A stretch of DNA of 64,000 nt, from the NCBI GenBank assembly GCA_016839165.1, contig CP069300.1, positions 2,046,001 to 2,110,000 of the forward strand. The letters are read 5' to 3'. A model generated the notes under the pieces. It did no database searches. It worked only from the letters and a program-made list of their open reading frames with translations, and had not been told where the DNA came from. Within the stretch, counting starts at the first letter, position 1, and the number at the start of each line of letters is the position of its first letter. The stretch is from Bradyrhizobium sp. PSBB068. GTDB taxonomy: Bacteria; Pseudomonadota; Alphaproteobacteria; Rhizobiales; Xanthobacteraceae. Both the position numbers and the translations under genes were made by a program. This document shows, piece after piece, positions 53,401 through 60,955 of this stretch.

Positions 53401-53753
53401 GGATGCCGATGACCGAGACCGGCCGCTCGGGCGAAGCGGTTGCAGGCGTCCGCTTCAAGGCCTGGCAGCCGGCCTCCGGCCTGCATCCGACCATTCCCGT
53501 GCACGCGCCGCTGACATTTGATTTGATCGACACCTGGAACGGCCGCTCGCTTGGCGGCTGCGTCTATCATGTCGCCCATCCCGGCGGCCGCAACTACGAG
53601 ACCAAGCCGGTCAACTCCTATGAGGCCGAGGCGCGGCGGCTGGCGCGCTTCCAGGAGCACGGCCACACCCCCGGCAAGATCGAAACGCCGCCGGAGGAAC
53701 GCACAATTGAGTTTCCCTTGACCCTCGACTTGCGGACGCCGCTCCTGCAGTAA
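50487..53753 (+). CDS. Transglutaminase-DUF2126 fusion protein
   Basis: The 1088-aa cytosolic protein (no signal) has a transglutaminase N-terminal beta domain (about residues 1-80), a transglutaminase core with the triad Cys180 ([10 protein letters not shown]), His229 (DLHAWAEV) and Asp245 (GFDVTSG), and DUF2126 from about residue 325 to the end, with [35 protein letters not shown] and a C-terminal [17 protein letters not shown] region. DUF2126 has been proposed to be a glutamine synthetase-like COOH-NH2 ligase. A peptide-bond-making plus peptide-bond-cutting enzyme is thus likely. GTG start; substrate unknown. Confidence 0.9.
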   Translation: MSIFVALHHVTHYKYDRPIDLGPQTIRLRPAPHTRTPILSYSLKVTPSNHFVNWQQDPQGNWLARYVFPDKATELKVEVDFTAQMTVVNPFDFFVEPYANSFPFEYPPDLKTELAPYLETEAPGPLLAAYLKDIPRKADSTVNFLVELNAQLQKKISYVIRMEAGIQTPEETLAAGSGSCRDSAWLLIQALRHLGLATRFVSGYLIQLRPDIDPLEGPREVESDFTDLHAWAEVYLPGAGWIGFDVTSGMLTGEGHIPVCATPHYRSAAPVTGTAGFANVEFGFEMSVKRIREAPRITRPFSDASWARLDRLGEQIDADLTKDDVRLTMGGEPTFVSVDDLESPEWNVAAVGPTKRALADELIRKLRTRFAPGGLLHYGQGKWYPGESLPRWAFGLYWRKDGKPIWKNADLIASVENPGKAEIADAERIAIGIAARLGLKADYVMPAFEDTAFWLEREAGLPANVSPANSKLTDPEERARLARVFDEGLTTPKGYVLPIQRWSPLDDRVPARWRSERWKIRRSHLFLFSGDSPLGLRLPISSLEHVPPEDFPYVIERDPMAPRDALGEIDPELTRALKEIPEPLPVRTAMSIELRDGVLCAFMPPVEKVEDYLELIAAIEAAAEELQLAVHVEGYAPPFDPRVEVIKVTPDPGVIEINVQPAQSWREAVDITLGLYEDSAKTRLGANRFLIDGRHTGTGGGNHIVVGGSKPEDSPFLRRPDLLKSLVLYWQRHPSLSYLFSGMFIGPTSQAPRIDEARHDGLYELEIALAHVPPPGMDAPLWLVDRLFRHILVDITGNTHRAEICIDKLYSPDSPTGRLGLVEFRALEMPPDPRMSLAQQLLIRALIAKLWREPQDGKFVRWGTALHDRFMLPHFLWEDFLGVLAELKQFGYDVEPEWYQAQLEFRFPAFGRVHHGGVGLELRQALEPWHVLGEEGTSGGTVRYVDSSVERLQVKATGFVEGRHVVTCNGRRMPMTETGRSGEAVAGVRFKAWQPASGLHPTIPVHAPLTFDLIDTWNGRSLGGCVYHVAHPGGRNYETKPVNSYEAEARRLARFQEHGHTPGKIETPPEERTIEFPLTLDLRTPLLQ

Positions 53754-53773
53754 TTAAGGGCAGGGGAAGTGGA

Positions 53774-56308
53774 ATGACCGGACCGGGTGGCCAAGGCGGG
53801 AGTAGTCAGGAGAGCAGGGCCCGGCCCGGCCAGCGCCGGATGGCGCAATGGACCCGCGACTATGTCCGGCTTCCCGGCATTCCCGATGAATACATCGCCG
53901 AGAACGGCGCGCCACGGCCGGTCTGGGCCCGTTTCTTCGATGCCTTCGCTGCGCTGTCGCCGGCCGACATCGAGCGCCGCTTCGCTTCCGCCGACCGCCA
54001 TCTGCGCGAGGCCGGCGTCACCTACCGCGCGCCCGGCGACACGTCCGACCGGATCTGGCCGCTCAGCCATCTGCCGCTGATCATCGATGCTGCCGACTGG
54101 CGTCAGCTCGCCGCCGGCGTCGCGCAACGCGCGCAGCTTCTGGAAATGGTGCTGGCCGATCTTTACGGCGACGGCCGTCTCGTCGCCGAGGGCGCGATCC
54201 CGGCGGCCGCGATCGCCGGCAGCAGCGAATATCTGCGCGCGATCAGCGGCATCAAGCCGCCGGGCGGCCGCTATCTGCATCTCTATGCCGCCGATATCGG
54301 CCGCGGGCCCGACGGCCGCTGGTGGGTGCTCGGCGATCGCACCCAGGCGCCGTCGGGTGCGGGCTATGCGCTGGAAAATCGCCTGGTGCTGTCGCGCGCG
54401 TTTTCCAACCTCTACAAGTCGATGAATGTCGAGCGCGTCGCGCCGTTCTTCGAAGCGTTCCGCGATTCGCTGCGCGCCAGCGCCGACCGCGACGAGCCGC
54501 GGATCGGCCTGCTGACGCCCGGCGCATTCAGCGAGACCTATTTCGAGCACGCGACGCTCGCGCGCTATCTCGGCTTCCTCTTGGTCGAGGGCGACGATCT
54601 CGCGGTCTCCGGCGACCGCATCCACATCCGCACCGTCGCTGGGCTGAAGCGGCTCGACGTGCTGCTGCGCCGGGTCGATTCCAACATGCTCGATCCGCTC
54701 GAGCTCGATGCGTCCTCCTATCTCGGCGTGCCCGGCCTCGTCGAAGTGCTGCGCAAGAGCGGCGTCGTGGTCGCCAACATGCCGGGCTCGGGCGTGATGG
54801 AGGCGAGGGCGCTGCTCGGCTTCCTGCCCAATCTGTGCCGGCGCCTGCTCTCTGAAGACCTGATGATGCCGCACATCGCAACCTGGTGGTGCGGTCAGAA
54901 GTCGGCCCGCGAGCAGGTGCTGTCGCGGCTCGACGAGTTCGCGATCGAAGGCGCCTATGGCCGCGGCGTTGCGGATTTCCCGGGCAATGGTCCGGTGCTG
55001 CCGGGCGAATTGTCGGCTGCGGACCGCGACCGCCTGAAGGATGCGATCAGTCACCGCGGCATCGATTATGTCGGACAGGAGCTGGTGCGCCTTTCCACCA
55101 CGCCGGTGTGGGAGAACGGCCGCATCGCGCCGCGTCCGTTCGTGCTGCGGGTGTTTGCGGCGGCGACGCCGAACGGCTGGACCGTGCTGCCCGGCGGCTT
55201 CTGCCGGATCGCCGACCGGGCCGATGCGCGCGCGGTGTCGATGGGCGATGGCGCGGTGTCCGCCGACGTCTGGGTGGTCTCCGACAAGGCGGTTGCGACC
55301 TCGACCTTGCTGCCGGCGGTCGACACGGTTCGCATCCGCCGCATCGCCGGCGTGTTGCCGAGCCGCGCCGCCGACAATCTGTTCTGGCTCGGCCGCTATC
55401 TCGAGCGCGCCGAGGCCACCATTCGCCTGATCCGGGCGCTGTGCACGCCGCTACGCGATCCGGCGCGGGGTAATTCGAACGGCAACGCGCCGGCGATGCA
55501 TTCGGCCGAGCGTATCCAGCGCCTGTTGGTGACCTGGGGCGCGGCCTCGCAGACCGCGCGCGCCAATCCCGCCAAGGTCGCGCTCGAGGCGCTGCAGAGC
55601 GAGGACAAGTTCGGCTCGGCGCTGTCGCTGGTGCGCTCGGCGCAGCGTACCGCGACGTCACTCCGCGAGCGGCTGTCGCCGGACGCCTGGCAGGTCATCA
55701 CCGAGATGGCCGACCGCCTGGCGATCGAGGTTCATGACGATGACGGCGTGGTCAGCGCCGCCGAACTGACCTTGCAGGAGCTGGCAAGCTTCGCCGGCCT
55801 CGCGCAGGAGAACATGAACCGCGCCGCCGGCTGGCGCTTCCTCGAGATGGGCCGCCGTGCCGAGCGCGCCATCAACACCATCCGCTTTGCCCGTCAGTTC
55901 GCCTATGACGAAGCCGGTGACGAGGACCTCGACGTCCTGCTCACGCTGGTGGACTGCCAGATCACCTATCGCTCGCGCTATCTGGTGCAGCCGCTGCTGA
56001 CGCCGGTGCGCGATCTTGCGGTGCTCGATCCCTATAATCCGCGCTCGGTCGCATTCCAGGTCGCGGCGCTGAACGAGCATATCGCCGCGCTGCCGAGCCT
56101 GAAGGAGCATGGCCTGATCGAGCGGCCGCAGCGGCTCGCGGTCTCGGTCGAGGCGATGCTGACGACGGCCGAAGCCTCGAGCCTCGACGTCAAGACCCTG
56201 TTCGCGCTGGAGCAGGATCTGCTCAACCTCGCCGATGCGGTCGGGCTGCATTACTTCCCGCATGGACCGAATGCCAGCCGGCCGGAGAAGCTCACGGGGC
56301 TGGCGTGA
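53774..56308 (+). CDS. Circularly permuted ATP-grasp plus alpha-E domain protein
   Basis: The 844-aa protein has a circularly permuted ATP-grasp domain (about residues 60-480; ATP-grasp-type residues in GDRTQAPSGAGYALENR, LTPGAFSETYFEH and VPGLVEVLRKSGVVVANMPG, read as two parts) followed by the helical alpha-E domain (about 500-840; RAADNLFWLGRYLERAE and INTIRFARQFAYDE). This pair forms amide bonds in an ATP-dependent way. It starts 20 nt after the DUF2126 gene and overlaps the next transglutaminase gene by 4 nt. Start at 53774; MAQWTRDY at 53840 is an alternative. Confidence 0.88.
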   Translation: MTGPGGQGGSSQESRARPGQRRMAQWTRDYVRLPGIPDEYIAENGAPRPVWARFFDAFAALSPADIERRFASADRHLREAGVTYRAPGDTSDRIWPLSHLPLIIDAADWRQLAAGVAQRAQLLEMVLADLYGDGRLVAEGAIPAAAIAGSSEYLRAISGIKPPGGRYLHLYAADIGRGPDGRWWVLGDRTQAPSGAGYALENRLVLSRAFSNLYKSMNVERVAPFFEAFRDSLRASADRDEPRIGLLTPGAFSETYFEHATLARYLGFLLVEGDDLAVSGDRIHIRTVAGLKRLDVLLRRVDSNMLDPLELDASSYLGVPGLVEVLRKSGVVVANMPGSGVMEARALLGFLPNLCRRLLSEDLMMPHIATWWCGQKSAREQVLSRLDEFAIEGAYGRGVADFPGNGPVLPGELSAADRDRLKDAISHRGIDYVGQELVRLSTTPVWENGRIAPRPFVLRVFAAATPNGWTVLPGGFCRIADRADARAVSMGDGAVSADVWVVSDKAVATSTLLPAVDTVRIRRIAGVLPSRAADNLFWLGRYLERAEATIRLIRALCTPLRDPARGNSNGNAPAMHSAERIQRLLVTWGAASQTARANPAKVALEALQSEDKFGSALSLVRSAQRTATSLRERLSPDAWQVITEMADRLAIEVHDDDGVVSAAELTLQELASFAGLAQENMNRAAGWRFLEMGRRAERAINTIRFARQFAYDEAGDEDLDVLLTLVDCQITYRSRYLVQPLLTPVRDLAVLDPYNPRSVAFQVAALNEHIAALPSLKEHGLIERPQRLAVSVEAMLTTAEASSLDVKTLFALEQDLLNLADAVGLHYFPHGPNASRPEKLTGLA

Positions 56309-57183
56309 TCTACGACATCCGCCACGTCACGACCTACAGCTACGAGACCCAGGTCAGCTTCGCGCGCTGCTCGCTGCGGCTGGAGCCGCTCAGCGGCGAC
56401 GGGCAGGAGCTGGTTTCCCATTCGGTCGAGATCCGCCCCAGGCCGGCGGAACGCACCGCACGGCGCGATTTCTTCGGCACGCTGACCGAAAGCGTCCTGA
56501 TCGAGACCGCGCATCGCAGCCTTCGCATCGATTCCCGCTCGCGGGTCGCGGTGGCTCGAGAGCCGCGAGCGCGTGACGCCGCCAGTCCGCCCTGGGAGAG
56601 CGTGCGCGATCACGCGTTCGAGGCGCTGAGCCTCGATGCAGCCTCGCCGGTCGGCTATGTCTTCGCCAGTGCGCTGGTGCCCGTGCTGCGGCCGGTGACC
56701 GCCTATGCCTCCGCGAGCTTCGCGCCAGGTGGCGGCATCCTCGCCGGCGCTGCCGACCTGATGCGCCGAATCCGCGGTGACTTCAAATACGATCCCAAGG
56801 CGACCGTCATCTCGACGCCGCTTCGGGACGTGTTCGAGAAGCGCCACGGCGTCTGTCAGGACTTTGCCCATGTGATGATCGCCGGGCTGCGTGGTCTCGG
56901 CCTGCCCGCGGCCTATGTCAGCGGCTATCTGCGCACTATTCCGCCGCCCGGGCAGCCGCGGCTGCAGGGCGCGGACGCAACCCATGCCTGGGTGTCGGTC
57001 TGGTGCGGCAGCGAGCTCGGCTGGATCGGGTTCGACCCGACCAACGATCTCATGATCGCCAACGATCACATCATTCTCGCCATCGGCCGCGACTTCGCCG
57101 ACGTCTCGCCGGTCGACGGCGTCATCGTCGGTGCGCGCAAGCAGAGGCTCAGCGTCGCGGTCGACGTGTTGCCGGTGGAGTGA
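56305..57183 (+). CDS. Transglutaminase family protein
   Basis: The 292-aa protein has an N-terminal beta domain starting MIYDIRHVTTYSYE and a transglutaminase-like protease core with Cys184 (GVCQDFAHV), His227 (DATHAWVSVW) and Asp244 (GFDPTND). Bacterial members of this branch are probably peptidases or amide-exchange enzymes. GTG start overlaps the ATP-grasp gene stop, which makes the three genes one operon. Its last 102 bp are repeated at 59157-59258, beyond the AT-rich insert. Confidence 0.92.
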   Translation: MIYDIRHVTTYSYETQVSFARCSLRLEPLSGDGQELVSHSVEIRPRPAERTARRDFFGTLTESVLIETAHRSLRIDSRSRVAVAREPRARDAASPPWESVRDHAFEALSLDAASPVGYVFASALVPVLRPVTAYASASFAPGGGILAGAADLMRRIRGDFKYDPKATVISTPLRDVFEKRHGVCQDFAHVMIAGLRGLGLPAAYVSGYLRTIPPPGQPRLQGADATHAWVSVWCGSELGWIGFDPTNDLMIANDHIILAIGRDFADVSPVDGVIVGARKQRLSVAVDVLPVE

Positions 57184-57184
57184 G
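57083..57184 (+). repeat. 102-bp direct repeat, left copy (3' end of transglutaminase gene)
   Basis: This segment starts TCGGCCGCGACTTCGCCGAC and ends GTGGAGTGAG. The copy at 59157-59258 differs at one base (GGTCGACGG here, GGTTGACGG there), a silent change. The distance is 2074 bp. The left copy keeps the gene intact; the two copies enclose the insert like attachment sites. Confidence 0.95.
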
Positions 57185-57211
57185 GACTAGGATTGCGTTT
57201 ATACGCATTCG

Positions 57212-58753
57212 CTATTTCTTGACGATGGTATAGTGAGCCTTGGGATCGCGCGCATACTCACCGGGCCAGAATATCAGGTGCCCCGCACGCATCAAACGAT
57301 CGAGGTCCTTCTTGCTCGTTTGCCAAGTGCGCCCGGTAAGCCGAGAAGCTTCTGAGACTTGGATCGTTGAGTTCTGGAACGCGTACGCCAAAATCTTGAT
57401 TTCGTGATCTTGAAGGCGCTTCCAGACATCGACGCCGAAATGGTTGGCGACGTCGGTGTTCGTTGCTCGTTTTCTGGTTGCATGGTCGTTGCTAAGGGTT
57501 ACACGTACAACTACGCCGTGGACCGCCTCTTGTTTCCATTGTGGCTCGGGTAGATGATACTCCTTCATGCTTTCGCGTATGCGGCGCGTACCCTCGCGAG
57601 CCATCCGCACATAACCCAGAAAGCGTAGAGCATCCATGAAGTGATGATTCCGAGCGGCGCGAACTTCATAGATTGTCTTCTCGTTGACGGGCGGAACAAA
57701 TCCTCCCGGACTTTCGATCTCCATTCGATCGGGAAAGAGCTTCACAAAGACCTCTGAGCCGCTGAAGTTGTACGAGCGATGGACCAATGCGTTCACAACG
57801 CCTTCGAACCAGGCATAGGTAGGGTATTCTGGCGTTGTGACAAATTTTCCTTGGTCGTTCAGCCAAGTAACGTCGTAAATGAGGCCAGCGATGATCTCAG
57901 CGCCCTCGCGGAGCATTTTTACGACGTTGCCCTCTACGGTGCGGTCCCTCTGAGGGGTGTAGGATTGGCCTTGCCCCTCTGTCTCGCTAGCAAAACGCTG
58001 AATACGGAGGCGACAGCCCGGTATCGAAAGTCCCGGATCTTTGGCAGCCAATAAAACAAGACCGTTTAGTGGCTTTAGCTTGCCGTCCTCACGCCGAAGC
58101 AAACGACGATCAATCAGCAACTCATCGTTGGAGAATTCGACCCCTTCTCGTTGTCGATAATTATCACAAAAGTCTTGAATGATGCGGAGATCAAAATCGC
58201 TCGGATAGTTGTATGGAGCCGTTTCGAGCTCAAACGACAACTCTTGGCGCGTGGCACGGAAATCGTGTTTCTCTTGCTCGCTCATCTTGGAACGGCTCTC
58301 GCCGTATCTGATCCACGCCTCTCCCTTGTTGGTCTCCACAAGCTTCCCAAGGTATGGGACGAATATTGCGTAGCAATAGTCCTGCTTCCCATCGACGACG
58401 ACCGGAAATTTCTTGAACTCCGGTTTTGCCTGCGGGCATCGCGTCAAGTGAGAGCACTCGATATCATTGATTTGCTTTTGGCTGAGCGAGTTGCATCCGA
58501 CGATTGTGCCGTCGTTCTCCACGCCGTAGACGAGAAGGCCGCCGTCAGGCGTATTAGAGAACGTGCTGTAGTAGGTGGCGAGATCGTCTATCGAAATCTT
58601 TCGACAGCCTTTGCGTTCGAATCTGCGATCCTCTCCCAAGAATTCGATGACCTGCTGATTGAGCCGGACCCAAATGTCGCGGGGAGTCCAAACGGCAGGA
58701 TTATCGTTGACACCAACCGCCGCGTTGAAATCAAACTCGAACTGGTCTGACAT
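57212..58753 (-). CDS. AlbA_2 / GHKL ATP-binding transcriptional regulator-like protein
   Basis: The 513-aa protein has an AlbA_2 (Schlafen-AAA-like) domain at about residues 45-165 with ERKGCRKISIDDLATYYSTF and NTPDGGLLVYGVENDGTIVG, and a GHKL-type ATPase segment at about 310-420 with NALVHRSY (321-328) and ESPGG (347-351). A winged-helix-like C terminus follows (HEIKILAYAFQNSTIQVSEA). Such proteins are common on islands and next to defence genes; this role is not shown here. The ATG at 58753 (MSDQFEFD) is chosen, as upstream codons lack similarity. Confidence 0.85.
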   Translation of the reverse strand: MSDQFEFDFNAAVGVNDNPAVWTPRDIWVRLNQQVIEFLGEDRRFERKGCRKISIDDLATYYSTFSNTPDGGLLVYGVENDGTIVGCNSLSQKQINDIECSHLTRCPQAKPEFKKFPVVVDGKQDYCYAIFVPYLGKLVETNKGEAWIRYGESRSKMSEQEKHDFRATRQELSFELETAPYNYPSDFDLRIIQDFCDNYRQREGVEFSNDELLIDRRLLRREDGKLKPLNGLVLLAAKDPGLSIPGCRLRIQRFASETEGQGQSYTPQRDRTVEGNVVKMLREGAEIIAGLIYDVTWLNDQGKFVTTPEYPTYAWFEGVVNALVHRSYNFSGSEVFVKLFPDRMEIESPGGFVPPVNEKTIYEVRAARNHHFMDALRFLGYVRMAREGTRRIRESMKEYHLPEPQWKQEAVHGVVVRVTLSNDHATRKRATNTDVANHFGVDVWKRLQDHEIKILAYAFQNSTIQVSEASRLTGRTWQTSKKDLDRLMRAGHLIFWPGEYARDPKAHYTIVKK

Positions 58754-58754
58754 A

Positions 58755-58784
58755 CTCGATGTAGTATATCGAGCCATGCTCGAT
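58755..58784. promoter_or_regulatory. CTCGAT inverted and direct repeats upstream of the insert gene
   Basis: CTCGAT (58755-58760) and ATCGAG (58768-58773) form an inverted repeat with a 7-nt spacer, and another CTCGAT lies at 58779-58784. They sit directly at the start of the AlbA_2 gene, where a repressor (perhaps the gene's own product) could bind. Confidence 0.5.
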
Positions 58785-58976
58785 ACCTTTATGCGGTAGG
58801 ATGGGTGTGAAGGCGGACCCAAATCACTATAGCGAGAAGAGAGCCGCTCGTCGCGGCCACCCCGTAACGGCACCCGCGTTGTCCACACTGCTGAGGTTAC
58901 ATGAATACAGCAAACGGGCTCACCTCAAAAAGCTGCCCTAAAACCCCAAAAGGGCCCGGCGTGAACCGAACCCCTT

Positions 58977-59066
58977 TGGCGGAGCGGGTGGGATTCGAAC
59001 CCACGATACAGTTGCCTGTATGGCCGATTCGTAATCGGCTGGCTTCAACCACTCACCCAACGCTAA
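58977..59066 (-). tRNA. Serine-class tRNA-like gene with ACG anticodon, imperfect acceptor stem
   Basis: Read on the minus strand, the segment is 90 nt long including CCA. It has a Ser-like D arm (GAGTGGTTGAA), an anticodon stem GCCGA/TCGGC with loop TTACGAA (anticodon ACG, Arg codon CGU), a long variable arm (ATACAG-GCAA-CTGTAT), a T arm (GTGGG-TTCGAAT-CCCAC) and G73-CCA. The 3' acceptor strand CCGCTCC would need GGAGCGG, but the 5' strand reads TTAGCGT, pairing at only four of seven positions. It may be a degenerate or odd island-borne tRNA. A tRNA-search tool may name it differently. Confidence 0.6.
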
Positions 59067-59156
59067 GTTTATTAAGGCACTTTTTTGCAGGACTGCCAAG
59101 CGAAAGATGCATCGAGAAGATTGAGGCGGGTCTCGACATCCGCACACACGCGGTTG

Positions 59157-59258
59157 TCGGCCGCGACTTCGCCGACGTCTCGCCGGTTGACGGCGTCATC
59201 GTCGGTGCGCGCAAGCAGAGGCTCAGCGTCGCGGTCGACGTGTTGCCGGTGGAGTGAG
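59157..59258 (+). repeat. 102-bp direct repeat, right copy
   Basis: This is the second copy of the 3' end of the transglutaminase gene, including its TGA stop. The reading frame (VGRDFADVSPVDGVIVGARK) is conserved, but no start and no upstream gene belongs to it, so it is a fragment. The sequence beyond it (CGGAGCGCGG) probably is the original downstream flank of the gene. Confidence 0.95.
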
Positions 59259-59280
59259 CGGAGCGCGGCGAGAATGCCGA

Positions 59281-60783
59281 TCAGGCGACATGCCGCTTGC
59301 CCGATTTGTCCCATCCGATCGGGCTGACGATCACGCGGTCGCGGCCTTCTGCCTTGGCTTGATAGAGCGCAAGGTCCGCTGCCTTGAGCAGTTCGCGCGA
59401 CGTGCGCTCGTGGTCGGGCACGAGGCAGGACACCCCGATGCTGACGGTCGGTAACTCCTGCTCGGATTCGCGTGCGGCCGCGAGCTTCGCGCGAATCTGT
59501 TCGGCGACCTCCAACGCACCGGCCTTGCCGATGCCGGGCAGCAACACCGAAAACTCCTCGCCGCCGTAGCGCGCGCCGAGATCGGTGACGCGCTTGGCGC
59601 TGGCTGCGATGCATCGCCCCACGGTGGCGAGTACGGCGTCGCCAGCCTGATGCCCGTAGGTGTCGTTGAAGGCTTTGAAATGATCGACATCGATCATCAG
59701 AAGCGAAACCGGCGACTTCGCGCGCATGCCGCGCCGCCATTCGGCTTCAAGGGTGTCATCGAGGCGGCGGCGGTTGGCGAGGCCGGTCAGCGCGTCGGTG
59801 CTCGCAAGATGCGCGAGCCGGCGTTCGGCAGCGGCCCGCCGCTTGAGAGCAGCCAGCAGATAGAACATCAGGACGATCGAGAAGCTGCACAGCGCGGCCA
59901 CCACGCTGCCGATCAGCCAGACCTGCTGCCACCAATCGGCATAGATGCCGTCGAGCGAGAGACCCTCGGCGATGATCAGGCGATGGTTGCCGACCGCCTG
60001 GAAGACATAGAGCCGCCTGACATGATCGACGAGCGATTTCGTCATGTAGGAGCCGGATTGCCGCGCCGGATACTGCTTGAAGACCTGGGAGTCCTTGATG
60101 CTCTGCCCGATCTTGCCGATCTCGAACGGTGTCCGCATCAGCATGACGCCGTCAGTGTTGAACAGCGCCATGCTGTCGCCGAGGCCGAAGTTCAGCTTGC
60201 GAAACAGGTTGTGGAAATAGCTGAGCCGCATGCTGCCCGCGACCACGCCTGCAAAGGATCCATCCTCCGTGCTGATACGGCGGCTCAGGCTGATCAGATA
60301 TTCGCCGTCCGGCGTGACCCAGGGAGCGCTGATGAACAGTCCGCGGTCGGCTCGCGTCTGATGCACCTGGAAGAAGTCCCGATCGGCGAAATTTGCCGTC
60401 CGAGGCTTCAATGTCCGGGAATCCAGCGTGACGTCTCCCGCGACATTCAGCACGAGGATCGAGCCGAGATCCTTGGCCGTGGCGGCGCGGTCGAACAGCA
60501 CGACCTGGCGGAGTTCCGGGCTGACCTTGCCGAGCTCCGGCAGCTTGACGCCGTCGGCGACCGCCTGCAGAGAGAGGTCATAGAGCTCGATGTTGCGGTC
60601 GATCTCGCTGGCAATGGAGGCGACGAGGTTGGTCGCCCCTTCCTTCGCATGCTGATAGTCCTTGTCCGCCATCTCCCAGAGGATCGATGCGCAGATCGCC
60701 GAAAAGCCCAAAACGAGGCCGATCCCGAGCGCAAGCAGCCGTTTGGTCGGCACCGCCTTCGGCTTTGGCACAGGCCCGTTCAT
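59281..60783 (-). CDS. Membrane diguanylate cyclase with periplasmic sensor
   Basis: The 500-aa protein makes cyclic di-GMP. It has a first membrane span (residues 15-36), a periplasmic PDC/dCache-like sensor (about 40-280, with FADRDFFQVHQTRADRGLFI), a second span (about 287-312) and a GGDEF domain with GGEEF at 407-411. The RVTD I-site (398-401) sits five residues before it, so product inhibition is expected. No EAL domain. The signal is unknown. Confidence 0.92.
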   Translation of the reverse strand: MNGPVPKPKAVPTKRLLALGIGLVLGFSAICASILWEMADKDYQHAKEGATNLVASIASEIDRNIELYDLSLQAVADGVKLPELGKVSPELRQVVLFDRAATAKDLGSILVLNVAGDVTLDSRTLKPRTANFADRDFFQVHQTRADRGLFISAPWVTPDGEYLISLSRRISTEDGSFAGVVAGSMRLSYFHNLFRKLNFGLGDSMALFNTDGVMLMRTPFEIGKIGQSIKDSQVFKQYPARQSGSYMTKSLVDHVRRLYVFQAVGNHRLIIAEGLSLDGIYADWWQQVWLIGSVVAALCSFSIVLMFYLLAALKRRAAAERRLAHLASTDALTGLANRRRLDDTLEAEWRRGMRAKSPVSLLMIDVDHFKAFNDTYGHQAGDAVLATVGRCIAASAKRVTDLGARYGGEEFSVLLPGIGKAGALEVAEQIRAKLAAARESEQELPTVSIGVSCLVPDHERTSRELLKAADLALYQAKAEGRDRVIVSPIGWDKSGKRHVA

Positions 60784-60917
60784 TGTTCGCTTCCCGCTTC
60801 CCCCGCGCCCCCGCGCTTTGACGTTTTCTATAGGGGCATCAAATTGAGAAAGGCGACCTGAAGCGCAGGCAATTTATGCGCGTGCGTTGGGGGAGCTTTA
60901 ACCATCCGGCTTGACCG

Positions 60918-60934
60918 GGACCCGTCGCGGGTCC
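60918..60934 (-). terminator. Possible hairpin after the chemoreceptor gene
   Basis: GGACCC-gtcgc-GGGTCC lies about 22 nt downstream of the chemoreceptor stop on the minus strand. There is no clear run of U after it, so it may be only a weak terminator or a chance hairpin. Confidence 0.35.
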
Positions 60935-60955
60935 TCGACAGATCGCGCGTTCCGT

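Larger units (their letters stand above)
57185..59156. mobile_element. Small AT-richer insert (probable genomic island remnant)
   Basis: This stretch of 1972 bp lies between the two 102-bp repeats. It is visibly richer in A and T than its surroundings and has codon use unlike the neighbours. It holds one large gene (AlbA_2/GHKL-type) and a tRNA-like gene near its right end. No integrase or transposase is seen, so the integration machinery was lost or acted in trans. Confidence 0.7.

Noticed and set aside
58981..59066. Threonine tRNA with CGT anticodon on the plus strand
   Set aside because: The anticodon hairpin is nearly palindromic and reads TTCGTAA on the plus strand, but the T loop TTCGAAT, the variable arm and CCA fit only the minus strand.
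58901..59257. 118-aa open frame ending like the transglutaminase
   Set aside because: It reads through the antisense of the tRNA-like gene and into the 102-bp repeat; only the repeat is gene-derived.
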